Source of the DNA: CAIXMG01 sp964550225
Lineage (GTDB): Bacteria; Patescibacteriota; Minisyncoccia; Phycocordibacterales; UBA1006
DNA: 12,169 bases
Reading direction: 5' to 3'
Assembly: GCA_964550225.1 (NCBI GenBank)
Contig: CAZJXT010000011.1
Location: 1-12,169 of the forward strand
Part shown: piece by piece, positions 6,205 through 12,169 of the stretch
How positions within the stretch are numbered: position 1 is the first letter of the stretch
How the letters are laid out: every line of letters begins with the position of its first letter
Notes under the pieces: generated by a model
The model's input: only the letters and a program-made list of their open reading frames with translations
The model's database searches: none
What the model was told of the DNA's origin: nothing
Program-made: the position numbers and the translations under genes

Positions 6205-6228
6205 CCCTCTTGCAAAAAAGAGGGTTTT
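6205..6228 (+). terminator. Intrinsic terminator of rmuC
   Basis: Perfect 7-bp stem CCCTCTT (6205-6211) / AAGAGGG (6218-6224) followed by TTTT, four bases after the rmuC stop. Confidence 0.88.
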
Positions 6229-6229
6229 A

Positions 6230-6338
6230 TGTTATTTTACAAGTGTTATTTATTAATCCCACTTGATTCACGTAACCCCCTTTTCTTGACCTCTGAACGC
6301 CTCGGCGAAAAGGACCGTGTCTCGAGTAATAACACATT
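6230..6338 (+). promoter_or_regulatory. rpsA upstream region: promoter plus possible structured leader
   Basis: The gap before rpsA contains an extended -10-like element TGTTATTTT (6230-6238) and then nested complementary segments: GTGTTATT (6243-6250) with AATAACAC (6328-6335), CACG (6269-6272) with CGTG (6316-6319), and CCTTTTC (6279-6285) with GAAAAGG (6307-6313). Bases 6261-6326 are about half G+C, richer than the surroundings. A transcript started near 6245 would carry a folded leader ending a few bases before the ATG. An alternative is a leaderless start from TAATAA (6327-6332), 6 nt before the ATG. No Shine-Dalgarno is visible. Confidence 0.35.
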
Positions 6339-7451
6339 ATGTCTAAAAAAGAGATGACAAAAAACTTTGTTACCCCGTTTGAAGGTGCAGAGCTTTCTGA
6401 ATCAATGAAAACATTGGTTTTGAATGAAACAATCAAACCACTAGAAGTTGGTGAATTAGTAGAAGGTATTGTTTTATCATTGGATAGTACAGAAATGTAC
6501 ATTGAAATTCCATTGTACGGAACAGGTATCATTTACGGACGAGAATTCCAAAATGCTCGTGAAATGATCAAAAACATCAATGTTGGTGATGCGATCAAAG
6601 GAAAAATTGTTGATAAAGAGAATAAAAATGGATACATCGAATTATCATTGAAAGAAGCTCGCCAAGCGCTCGTTTGGTCAGATGCTGAAAAAGCAATGAA
6701 ATCTGGTGAACTCTTGGAACTTGCTATTAAAGAAGCAAATAAAGGAGGGCTTATTGTTGAATGGCAAGGAATCGCAGGATTTTTACCAGCATCACAATTG
6801 CGAACAGAAAACTATCCTCGTGTTGATGATGGAAACAAAGATGAAATCTTGAAAGAATTGAAAAAACTTGTTGGCAAGAAATTATCACTTTCTATTATTG
6901 GAGTTAATCCAAAAGAAGGAAAATTAATTTTCAGTGAAAAAGGAAATACCAAAGAAGACAAAAAAGAAATGGTTACAAAATACAATGTAGGCGATGAGCT
7001 TGATTGTGAAGTAACAGGAGTTGTTGATTTTGGAATCTTCCTCAAAATTGAAAACGGACTTGAAGGTCTGGTTCACATTTCAGAAATCGATTGGTCACTT
7101 GTTGACGATCCTCGAACACTCTACAAACTTGGAGATAAAGTACGAGCAAAAATTATCGAAGTAAAAGATGGAAAAATTTCATTGTCTATCAAGGCTTTGA
7201 AAGAAAACCCTTGGACTCGAGTTTCTGCGAAATACAAAAAAGACGATGTCGTGACTGGAGTTGTAATTAAATTCAACAAACACGGAGCGCTAGTTTCTAT
7301 CGAAGAAGGTGTTGCCGGACTAGTACATGTTTCTGAATTCGGAGATGATAAAAAATTGAAAGAAGCTCTTTCTCTTGGAAAATCATACGGATTCAAAATC
7401 ACATTGTTTGATCCAAAAGAACACAAAATGACCTTGTCATTTGTAAAATAA
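6339..7451 (+). CDS. rpsA: Ribosomal protein bS1, four S1 repeats
   Basis: A 370-residue S1-domain protein, the likely bS1 of the small ribosomal subunit, which helps mRNA binding. Four OB-fold S1 repeats are visible at about 36-106, 121-205, 217-287 and 302-370. Repeats 3 and 4 are the most standard (VGDELDCEVTGVVDFGIFLKIENGLEGLVHISEI; KDDVVTGVVIKFNKHGALVSIEEGVAGLVHVSEF), and repeats 1 and 2 are divergent, as is usual for the ribosome-binding part. E. coli S1 has six repeats and 557 residues, so this is a shortened form, in line with short S1 proteins of Gram-positive bacteria and reduced genomes. The ATG at 6339 has no Shine-Dalgarno. The transcript ends in a GC-rich terminator. A structured leader may allow self-control, as for E. 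coli S1. Confidence 0.93.
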   Translation: MSKKEMTKNFVTPFEGAELSESMKTLVLNETIKPLEVGELVEGIVLSLDSTEMYIEIPLYGTGIIYGREFQNAREMIKNINVGDAIKGKIVDKENKNGYIELSLKEARQALVWSDAEKAMKSGELLELAIKEANKGGLIVEWQGIAGFLPASQLRTENYPRVDDGNKDEILKELKKLVGKKLSLSIIGVNPKEGKLIFSEKGNTKEDKKEMVTKYNVGDELDCEVTGVVDFGIFLKIENGLEGLVHISEIDWSLVDDPRTLYKLGDKVRAKIIEVKDGKISLSIKALKENPWTRVSAKYKKDDVVTGVVIKFNKHGALVSIEEGVAGLVHVSEFGDDKKLKEALSLGKSYGFKITLFDPKEHKMTLSFVK

Positions 7452-7460
7452 AAAATAATT

Positions 7461-7484
7461 CCGCCCTTTTGGGGCGGTTTTATT
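7461..7484. terminator. Intrinsic terminator after rpsA (probably bidirectional)
   Basis: Stem CCGCCC (7461-7466) / GGGCGG (7472-7477) with a 5-base loop, followed by TTTT on the + strand. On the - strand it is followed by AATTATTTTTTATTTT, so it may also end the transcript of the small basic protein gene. Confidence 0.9.
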
Positions 7485-7487
7485 ATG

Positions 7488-7589
7488 TTACCTTAATTTT
7501 TTCTTAAATTTTGTAACTTTTTTGCGAATTTCTTTTTCGTTACTTTTTGCTTTTTTACGAGCTTTTTTCTTTTGGTTTTTGTTAGCCAT
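7488..7589 (-). CDS. 33-residue highly basic small protein
   Basis: A short gene from ATG 7589 to TAA 7490-7488 encoding a peptide that starts MANKNQKKKARKKAK and ends KFKKKLR. It has 14 Lys and 3 Arg against 2 Glu, no hydrophobic core and no Cys. I do not recognise the family. The composition resembles small RNA-binding or ribosome-associated proteins, and it lies between rpsA and pth, which fits a translation role, but that is inference. An in-frame TAA lies five codons upstream of the ATG, so the start cannot extend. It has its own extended -10 promoter with a leader of about 12 nt and no Shine-Dalgarno, and it stops just before the rpsA terminator. Such a short Lys-rich frame could be chance in AT-rich DNA, but the promoter and terminator on either side argue for a real gene. 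Confidence 0.6.
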   Translation of the reverse strand: MANKNQKKKARKKAKSNEKEIRKKVTKFKKKLR

Positions 7590-7607
7590 TGATTTTGATT
7601 TTTATAA

Positions 7608-7635
7608 AATATAACACATATTAGAAAAAAGTCTA
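7608..7635 (-). promoter_or_regulatory. Promoter of the small basic protein gene
   Basis: On the - strand, TAGACT (7635-7630, overlapping the pth stop codon) and TATATT (7613-7608) are 16 bp apart. TG at 7616-7615 makes an extended -10 (TGTTATATT). The same TAGACT -35-like hexamer precedes obgE. Confidence 0.5.
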
Positions 7636-8193
7636 TTTTTCATTAAAAAGAGTCATTGCCTTTTCTTTTCCTTGATTCAAAATAACATCAATAGCAAGTT
7701 TTACTTTTTTTGAAACGTCTGTAAGAATTTCTAGTTCGGCAGGTTCGAATTTTCCCAGTACATTTGGTTTTACCAGTGTTCCATCCTCGAGAATTTTTGA
7801 AATTCCAATGCGAATTCGAATAAATTCACGACTTCCTAAATGTGATTCAATCGATTTAATACCATTATGTCCCCCACTTCCTCGATCAAAAGAAATTTTA
7901 AACTTTCCAAGCGCGAGATCAATATCATCATAAATTACAATAATATGTTCTGAAAGATAATTCTTTTTATCAACAAAATAGTGAACCGTTTCTCCCGAAA
8001 GATTCATAAAGGTTGTAGGTTTCACAAATAAACATTGATTATGTTCTGCAATGAGAGCTTGTGCATACGAGTCTTTTTCCCACGCCAAATCTGTATAGGC
8101 TTGATCAATAATAATCCAGCCTGCATTATGACGAGTCTTTTCATATTCAGTTCCAGGGTTTCCTAACCCTACAATAAGCCACGGTGTTGTCAT
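7633..8193 (-). CDS. pth: Peptidyl-tRNA hydrolase
   Basis: A 186-residue bacterial Pth, the essential cytoplasmic esterase that cuts peptidyl-tRNA released early from ribosomes and so recycles tRNA. The active-site pattern is complete: GLGNPG at 9-14 with N12, TRHNAG with catalytic H22, FMNLSG with N64, YDDIDL with D89, and SGGHNGIKSI with N110. The length is close to that of the E. coli enzyme. The ATG at 8193 lies 3 bp after the stop of the lamin-tail protein gene, so the two are very likely co-transcribed and translationally coupled; I see no clear separate promoter, although one could lie inside the upstream coding region. An essential enzyme behind a surface protein is an odd pairing. 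Confidence 0.96.
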   Translation of the reverse strand: MTTPWLIVGLGNPGTEYEKTRHNAGWIIIDQAYTDLAWEKDSYAQALIAEHNQCLFVKPTTFMNLSGETVHYFVDKKNYLSEHIIVIYDDIDLALGKFKISFDRGSGGHNGIKSIESHLGSREFIRIRIGISKILEDGTLVKPNVLGKFEPAELEILTDVSKKVKLAIDVILNQGKEKAMTLFNEK

Positions 8194-8196
8194 ATA

Positions 8197-9573
8197 TTAG
8201 TCATCATCATGCAACAGATGATTCCTTTCAGAATACAGGCGAAAACAAAAATATGCAAGGAGCAATGCTCCCGAAATTATTCCTAATATCATATACCATT
8301 TACCAATTTTCCAGAGATCGATAAAGCTTTTTTCTGCTGGAATGACTCGAACCATAGGCTCGGAATTTTGATGGTTAAGTTCTTTAGAATTTTGAACACG
8401 CTCATCAGATATATCTTCGTTTGAAGTTTTTTTTACCAAAGTTTTTTCCAGCATCATTCCTTGAGGATTTATAAGATACGATTCATTATATTGAGAAATT
8501 ACAAATCCTAATACACGAGATGAGAGAAAAAGTTTCTGTTGCGATCCAATTGTTGTATACCGAGGAAAAACATATTCATGATTTTGATAGTGGATTTTCC
8601 ATTGATCCATATCAATAATTTTAGATGAACTGTTTTCAATAATAATTCCTTGATCATCGGTAGCTCCAATAATTTCAAGAGCCGGTGGGATAACTAATAT
8701 CTTTTTACGATGAATTGAATCGGGCTCACTGTTGAGAGGGCTTGAATAATAAACAAGGGTTACCACATAGGTTCCAGGGTAATAAAAAATATGATGAATA
8801 TCATTATTTTTCATAAGGTCATACTGTCTTCCATCTCCCATTACCCAAATAAAACGACCTCGAGATATATTTTTCAATGTTTCAACACCCATATTTTTTG
8901 TTACTTGTACACGTACAGGAAAATCAACACCCGCAAGAACATATTCTGGCATATCCATTTTTGCCGTATAGGTTGGATCAGGTTTTATTTTCTCAACATC
9001 TTCCTTTTCTTCGGCTGAAGTATCTTGAGGAGACGTCGGATGGTTCTCGACGCTTGTCGTATCAGAAACATCTTCCGCGCCACGATTAGATTGTTTCGGG
9101 GTTCCTGGTGCGGTAATCCATGAATCACCAACTCGTTGCATAGTTTCTTTTTTGGTATTATCACCAGCGGGCCATCCTGATGTCGCATCAATTTCATCAA
9201 TAACATTTGAAAGATCGTCTTTTAATACTAAATGCTCTCCAGTATTTGCAAGAGCTCCAGAATAAATGCTATTTGCAACAATATCAGGAACACTGGTTTC
9301 TGCGGTTCTCTCGAGAAGATAGTATTCATGGGGTCTAAGTGTTCCTGATAGAGTGATACGAGGTGAATCATCAACCGCAACAAGTGTCCATCCAGAAAAA
9401 TTTACACTTTCATCCGAATTATTCCATAATTCAATCCACTCAGCATTTGCTGATGAATTATTCCCCATCCAGGATATTTCATTAATAATAACTTCTGCGT
9501 GAACAATGTATGGTGTTATTAAAAAAACAATTCCCAAAAAAATATCTAAAAAAATACTCTGTATGTTTTTCAT
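8197..9573 (-). CDS. Lamin-tail and PKD domain protein, secreted and membrane-anchored
   Basis: A 458-residue surface protein. A signal peptide covers 1-26 (hydrophobic core FLDIFLGIVFLIT, cut after VHA). A lamin-tail domain follows at about 27-161 (VIINEISWMG, EWIELWNNSDESVNFSGWTLVAVDD, ending in APGTPKQSN). An acidic, Thr/Ser/Pro-rich linker covers about 163-205, then a PKD-like domain at about 205-296 (VMGDGRQYD and HHIFYYPGTYVVTLVYY are its hallmark strands). A second, weaker lamin-tail-like domain is at about 297-372 (QGIIIENSSSKIIDMDQWKI). One helix at about 426-447 anchors it, with a short inner tail RLYSERNHLLHDDD. The domains should lie outside the cell. This set is common in Patescibacteria, perhaps for attachment or surface-layer work. 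The ATG at 9573 lies in a perfect hairpin. No other start gives a complete signal peptide. Confidence 0.88.
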   Translation of the reverse strand: MKNIQSIFLDIFLGIVFLITPYIVHAEVIINEISWMGNNSSANAEWIELWNNSDESVNFSGWTLVAVDDSPRITLSGTLRPHEYYLLERTAETSVPDIVANSIYSGALANTGEHLVLKDDLSNVIDEIDATSGWPAGDNTKKETMQRVGDSWITAPGTPKQSNRGAEDVSDTTSVENHPTSPQDTSAEEKEDVEKIKPDPTYTAKMDMPEYVLAGVDFPVRVQVTKNMGVETLKNISRGRFIWVMGDGRQYDLMKNNDIHHIFYYPGTYVVTLVYYSSPLNSEPDSIHRKKILVIPPALEIIGATDDQGIIIENSSSKIIDMDQWKIHYQNHEYVFPRYTTIGSQQKLFLSSRVLGFVISQYNESYLINPQGMMLEKTLVKKTSNEDISDERVQNSKELNHQNSEPMVRVIPAEKSFIDLWKIGKWYMILGIISGALLLAYFCFRLYSERNHLLHDDD

Positions 9574-9586
9574 ACAGAGTATTTTT
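9550..9586 (-). promoter_or_regulatory. 16-bp perfect hairpin over the lamin-tail gene start codon
   Basis: Arms 9550-9565 and 9571-9586 are exact reverse complements with a 5-base loop. Read on the - strand, the ATG (9573-9571) is the last triplet of the 5' arm, the loop is AAAAA, and the 3' arm runs into seven T. This is terminator-like and would also hide the start codon. A second copy of ATACTCT lies just upstream on the - strand (9598-9592) and could pair with the 3' arm instead. Confidence 0.65.
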
Positions 9587-9674
9587 ACACAAAGAGTATC
9601 AAGAAATTCCTAATAAATTATAAAGAAAAAATAAAGAAATTATAAATTTTTTATCAAGAAAAAATTTATTTCTA
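9587..9674. other. AT-rich spacer between the VirD4-like and lamin-tail genes
   Basis: An almost pure A/T stretch. It holds an 11-bp perfect inverted repeat (ATAAATTTTTT 9642-9652 / AAAAAATTTAT 9659-9669) just after the VirD4-like stop, which may act as a weak terminator, and two copies of AAATTATAAA (9615-9624, 9638-9647). On the - strand each copy gives TATAAT; the one at 9622-9617 could be a -10 for the lamin-tail gene with a leader of about 35-40 nt. No coding is seen. Confidence 0.45.
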
Positions 9675-11588
9675 TTATTCCAAAGCCTTTCTTAAAATAT
9701 CTTCAGGTACTTCACGAATCGTTTGTTTTTCTAGATTGTTCACAGAAGTTACCGGTATCGTTGGAATTACTGGTTCCGGTTTTGGTTCTGGTACAGATTC
9801 AGGTTGTGGTTTCGATTCTTTTATTTGAACAACAGGAGCTTCTTCTTTTTTCTCTTCAGATACGATTGGTTGCGGGTTTGTAACGGGAGTCTTTCCTGCC
9901 ATTGCCTTGGCTAATGCTTCTGCAAGAGCCGATTTTTTTTCAGGACTTGCTGCGCGTGACAAATCAGTAGATTTTTTAACCTGTTGAATAGGTTTCGAAA
10001 CTGGGTCTGGTTTTTTTACAGACTCAACAACGACATCATCAAATTTATTAAGGAGATCTTGTAAAGATTGAGACGATGCGACTGACTCCGGTTTTGGTGT
10101 AACTATTACAGGAACAGGATTTGTTTTTGGGGTTGGTACAGGTTTTTTAAATCCTGTAATAGGTGGAATTGGCTTACGAACTTCCTCTGGAGGAGTAGTT
10201 TTCGAAGAAATGGTTTTTGGAGGATAGCTTTTAGGAGCAGACGCTTGCTTGGGCTCATGCGAAGAACTAGAAGAAGTACTCGAAATGACTTTTGCGTATT
10301 TTTGATCATATCCAAAAAATTGATTAATAGTATCTTCTACATCTTTTTTGGGTCGTCCAAAATTTTTACGAGATTGTTCAATTACTTGTTCACGCATCGA
10401 AACAGTGAGAGGTGCAATAGGTCCTAATCCTTGCGCTGAAAATGGTTTTGATCCCATTCCATCGATTTGCAATGTTAAATAATATTGACCAAATTGAATA
10501 TTTTGAAGACTTTCTTGATCAAATACTGGAGCAAATACTTTTTCCATAAACTCAGCATCGAGTGGTCCTACACGAAACGCAACGGTGGTCCCCATGTTTC
10601 CGAATACGGCATCTCGGATCGTTTCTTCCATTTGTGCGATGAACTGGTTTGCAACCGTGAGCGCAAGTTTATATTTTCGGGCTTCTGACAAAATACTTGC
10701 AAATGATTCATTGGCAAAGTTTTGAAACTCGTCCACGTAAAAATAAAATGGTGGCATCATTTTCATTACTGGCGCTGATAATTCAGCGCGTGACATTGCC
10801 GCAAGATAAATTTTTGTAATCAACATCGCTCCAAGGAGTGGTGCGTTTTGTTCACCAATCATACCTTTTGAAAGATTGATGATGATAATTTTGCGCTCAT
10901 CCATAGCCTTACGAAAATCAAAGGTTGATTTTGGTTGTCCTACGATATTTCGAATAACTGGGTTTGTTGAAAATTGCCCAACTTTGTTAATCAATGCCGC
11001 TACAGCTTCACTCCATCGTTTATCATCCCACTTCATCAATTCATCCCACGCATTACGCACCGCAGAATCAGTTGACGCTGCGACTACTTTTTTTCGAAAA
11101 TCTTTATCGGTAAGCATTCGGTTAATAGACAATACGGTTGAATCAGGATATTCAAGAAGTGACAACATGGTATTATTCAAAATATATTCCATTCGCCCTG
11201 AAAACGCATCAGGCCAAACCTTTTTGAATACTGACATTAATCCATCTGCAATAAGATGTCGTTTATCAGGACCAGGATCTTCGAGTGGGTTAAAAGCAAT
11301 AGGAAATTCGAAATCTGATGGATTAAAATAAATCACATCATCGAGTCTCCATTCGGGAATATAGTCCAAAAGTTTTTCTGCAGAACTTCCATGAGGGTCA
11401 ATAAAAGCAACTCCATTTCCATTTTGGATATCTTGCACAATCATATTTTCAAGAAAGGTTGATTTCCCTGTTCCTGTCTTCCCAATAATATACATGTGTT
11501 TCTCGCGATCTTTCGCTTTGATTCCAAATGTTGTCATTTTATTACGGAAGTCTGTTTTTCCAATGTAGGTAATTTGTGCATCATCCAT
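9675..11588 (-). CDS. VirD4/TraG-like conjugative DNA-transfer ATPase, soluble, with Pro/Lys/Glu-rich tail
   Basis: A 637-residue P-loop ATPase of the VirD4/TraG/FtsK-HerA class that moves DNA or proteins through secretion channels. Walker A is GKTGTGKST at 36-44, followed by VAFIDPHGSSAEKLLDYIP; a helical insert at about 104-225 is like the all-alpha domain of VirD4; Walker B is FYFYVDEFQNF at 281-291 (D286, E287); and ALTVANQF at 309-316 holds the sensor Gln. The motor ends near 430. Residues of about 437-615 are low-complexity, rich in Pro, Lys, Glu, Ser and Thr, with one helical island (LQDLLNKFDDVVVESVKK). The last 20 residues (ending EVPEDILRKALE) look like a helical docking peptide. 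Unlike VirD4 it has no N-terminal membrane helices. No relaxase or other secretion genes are near. The ATG at 11588 is behind an extended -10 element. Confidence 0.88.
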   Translation of the reverse strand: MDDAQITYIGKTDFRNKMTTFGIKAKDREKHMYIIGKTGTGKSTFLENMIVQDIQNGNGVAFIDPHGSSAEKLLDYIPEWRLDDVIYFNPSDFEFPIAFNPLEDPGPDKRHLIADGLMSVFKKVWPDAFSGRMEYILNNTMLSLLEYPDSTVLSINRMLTDKDFRKKVVAASTDSAVRNAWDELMKWDDKRWSEAVAALINKVGQFSTNPVIRNIVGQPKSTFDFRKAMDERKIIIINLSKGMIGEQNAPLLGAMLITKIYLAAMSRAELSAPVMKMMPPFYFYVDEFQNFANESFASILSEARKYKLALTVANQFIAQMEETIRDAVFGNMGTTVAFRVGPLDAEFMEKVFAPVFDQESLQNIQFGQYYLTLQIDGMGSKPFSAQGLGPIAPLTVSMREQVIEQSRKNFGRPKKDVEDTINQFFGYDQKYAKVISSTSSSSSHEPKQASAPKSYPPKTISSKTTPPEEVRKPIPPITGFKKPVPTPKTNPVPVIVTPKPESVASSQSLQDLLNKFDDVVVESVKKPDPVSKPIQQVKKSTDLSRAASPEKKSALAEALAKAMAGKTPVTNPQPIVSEEKKEEAPVVQIKESKPQPESVPEPKPEPVIPTIPVTSVNNLEKQTIREVPEDILRKALE

Positions 11589-11598
11589 ATTATGTTCT

Positions 11599-11607
11599 AG
11601 TATATCA
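11599..11607 (-). promoter_or_regulatory. Extended -10 promoter of the VirD4-like gene
   Basis: On the - strand, TGATATACT (11607-11599) is a near-consensus extended -10 element ending 10 nt before the ATG at 11588. The leader would be about 3-5 nt, with no Shine-Dalgarno. No convincing -35 is visible. Confidence 0.6.
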
Positions 11608-11620
11608 GATAATTTATTTT

Positions 11621-11656
11621 AAAAAAACAATACATACGATTTATATGCATTGTTTT
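11621..11656 (-). terminator. Intrinsic terminator of the downstream-most - strand gene
   Basis: Arms AAAACAAT..CATA (11624-11636) and TATG..ATTGTTTT (11644-11656) form a 13-bp stem, with one G-U pair on the - strand and a 7-base loop, followed on the - strand by a run of seven T. It lies just past the stop of the anchored protein gene and before the VirD4-like promoter, separating the two transcripts. Confidence 0.75.
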
Positions 11657-11667
11657 CCTTGAATATA

Positions 11668-12169
11668 TTACAGAGTCGTACAATCGACTTGAGACATTTG
11701 AAAACCAGAGGTTAGCTGTTTCGTGTTTTTATACACATACACCCCATCGCCTCGGTCTACCATTTCACCAAATTGTGCAACGGCACTTCCCTCGCCAAAT
11801 ACAATTTTCAATTGTTCGGTTACGGTCATGCCTTCAGCCATTGAATTCCACCATACATCTGCAGTTCGTGCAGATATTTTTGGATCCATAGGCCCTACGG
11901 TTCCTGTAAAGGTTCCTACTTTTGAATCTTTTTCTGCTGGGAGATTTTTATATTCACCAGTCACTTTCGTTCCTCCTGTTCCTGTAAGATTCATTTTCAA
12001 AATTGCTTTATCATAAAAACCACTCGGCTGTTTCTTGGAATATTGATAACACATTTCAATAGATTGTGTTGGTTGTGGTTCAGGAGTTACGGCAACAGGT
12101 TTTTTATTATTCACCAAAACCATCGTAATAATTATTGCGATGATCAATAGTATTCCTCCGCCAATAAAT
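11668..12169 (-). CDS. Membrane-anchored secreted protein, unknown function (5' end outside window)
   Basis: The frame is open from the right edge to TAA 11670-11668. The visible N-terminal part (FIGGGILLIIAIIITMVLV) is a single membrane helix cut by the window end; a TTG at 12147 lies inside this helix and is not the real start. After it come a short Pro-rich linker (PVAVTPEPQPTQ) and an outer domain of about 125 residues that looks beta-rich, with Gly-rich turns (MNLTGTGGTKVTGEYKNLP, FTGTVGPMDP, ADVWWNSMAEGM, GEMVDRGDGVYVYKN). It has one Cys near the domain start (EMCYQY) and one near the end (VDCTTL), which could form a disulfide. I believe this belongs to a family found in Parcubacteria but cannot name a function. 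It is upstream of the VirD4-like gene on the same strand, with a terminator between them. Confidence 0.75.
   Translation of the reverse strand, partial: FIGGGILLIIAIIITMVLVNNKKPVAVTPEPQPTQSIEMCYQYSKKQPSGFYDKAILKMNLTGTGGTKVTGEYKNLPAEKDSKVGTFTGTVGPMDPKISARTADVWWNSMAEGMTVTEQLKIVFGEGSAVAQFGEMVDRGDGVYVYKNTKQLTSGFQMSQVDCTTL

Noticed and set aside
6241..6338. tRNA or known small RNA in the GC-richer gap before rpsA
   Set aside because: I looked on both strands for a cloverleaf, an SRP-like core and a terminator-ended small RNA and found none; only nested stems consistent with a leader.
10876..11331. Open frame of 151 codons on the + strand
   Set aside because: It is antisense to the Walker A to Walker B part of the VirD4-like gene and has no recognisable protein features.
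9675..11588. Integrated conjugative element suggested by the VirD4/TraG-like ATPase
   Set aside because: No relaxase, integrase, other secretion components, attachment-site repeats or insertion sequences were seen, and the flanking genes are housekeeping or surface genes.
1..12169. TGA read as glycine (genetic code 25)
   Set aside because: All genes are full length under the standard code with no in-frame TGA.
1..12169. CRISPR array or insertion sequence
   Set aside because: No regularly spaced repeats, cas genes, transposase frames or terminal inverted repeats were seen.

Overview
The window reads as chromosomal DNA of an uncultured ultra-small bacterium of the Candidate Phyla Radiation (Ca. 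Patescibacteria), most likely a Parcubacteria/Paceibacteria-type lineage. This is inference from several features together: AT-rich, compact DNA; a shortened ribosomal protein S1 with four S1 repeats; an Obg GTPase without a C-terminal extension; a soluble VirD4/TraG-like ATPase with a long Pro/Lys/Glu-rich tail; a lamin-tail/PKD surface protein; and a small membrane-anchored family of the kind found in these genomes. Start codons lack Shine-Dalgarno sequences. Standard code fits: all 16 genes end in TAA (10) or TAG (6) and none in TGA.

Layout. 1-169: end of a membrane protein gene on the + strand, meeting obgE at a shared terminator. 202-2129: obgE and a MYG1-family exonuclease gene on the - strand. 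2215-2709: an N4BP2-like P-loop kinase on the + strand, behind a strong promoter whose spacer is a perfect 20-bp palindrome. 2746-3339: a histidine-phosphatase-family gene (-) that lacks the second catalytic histidine, diverging across only 14 bp from a HIT-family gene (+) that is followed by an unknown helical gene. 4293-5105: yqeY and a small holin-like membrane protein gene (-), diverging across 25 bp from rmuC (+). 6339-7451: rpsA, behind a GC-richer, foldable leader. 7488-9573: on the - strand, a lamin-tail/PKD membrane protein gene, pth 3 bp downstream, then a 33-residue highly basic protein gene. 9675-11588: a VirD4/TraG-like ATPase (-). 11668-12169: a membrane-anchored secreted protein (-), cut by the window end.

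Most genes are housekeeping: ribosome assembly (Obg), translation (S1, Pth), tRNA amidation or related work (YqeY), nucleotide and RNA handling (MYG1, HIT, P-loop kinase) and DNA maintenance (RmuC). The cell-surface or DNA-transfer side is represented by the lamin-tail protein, the VirD4-like ATPase and the anchored protein at the end. No complete mobile element, CRISPR array, tRNA or rRNA was seen, and no gene-free stretch exceeds 300 bases.

The most notable signals are regulatory. Many start codons sit 6-10 nt behind an extended -10 element, implying leaderless mRNAs, and two divergent gene pairs share physically overlapping, mirror-image promoters inside 14 and 25 bp. The lamin-tail gene has its start codon inside a 16-bp perfect hairpin followed by a T tract. 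The rpsA leader may be an autoregulatory structure.
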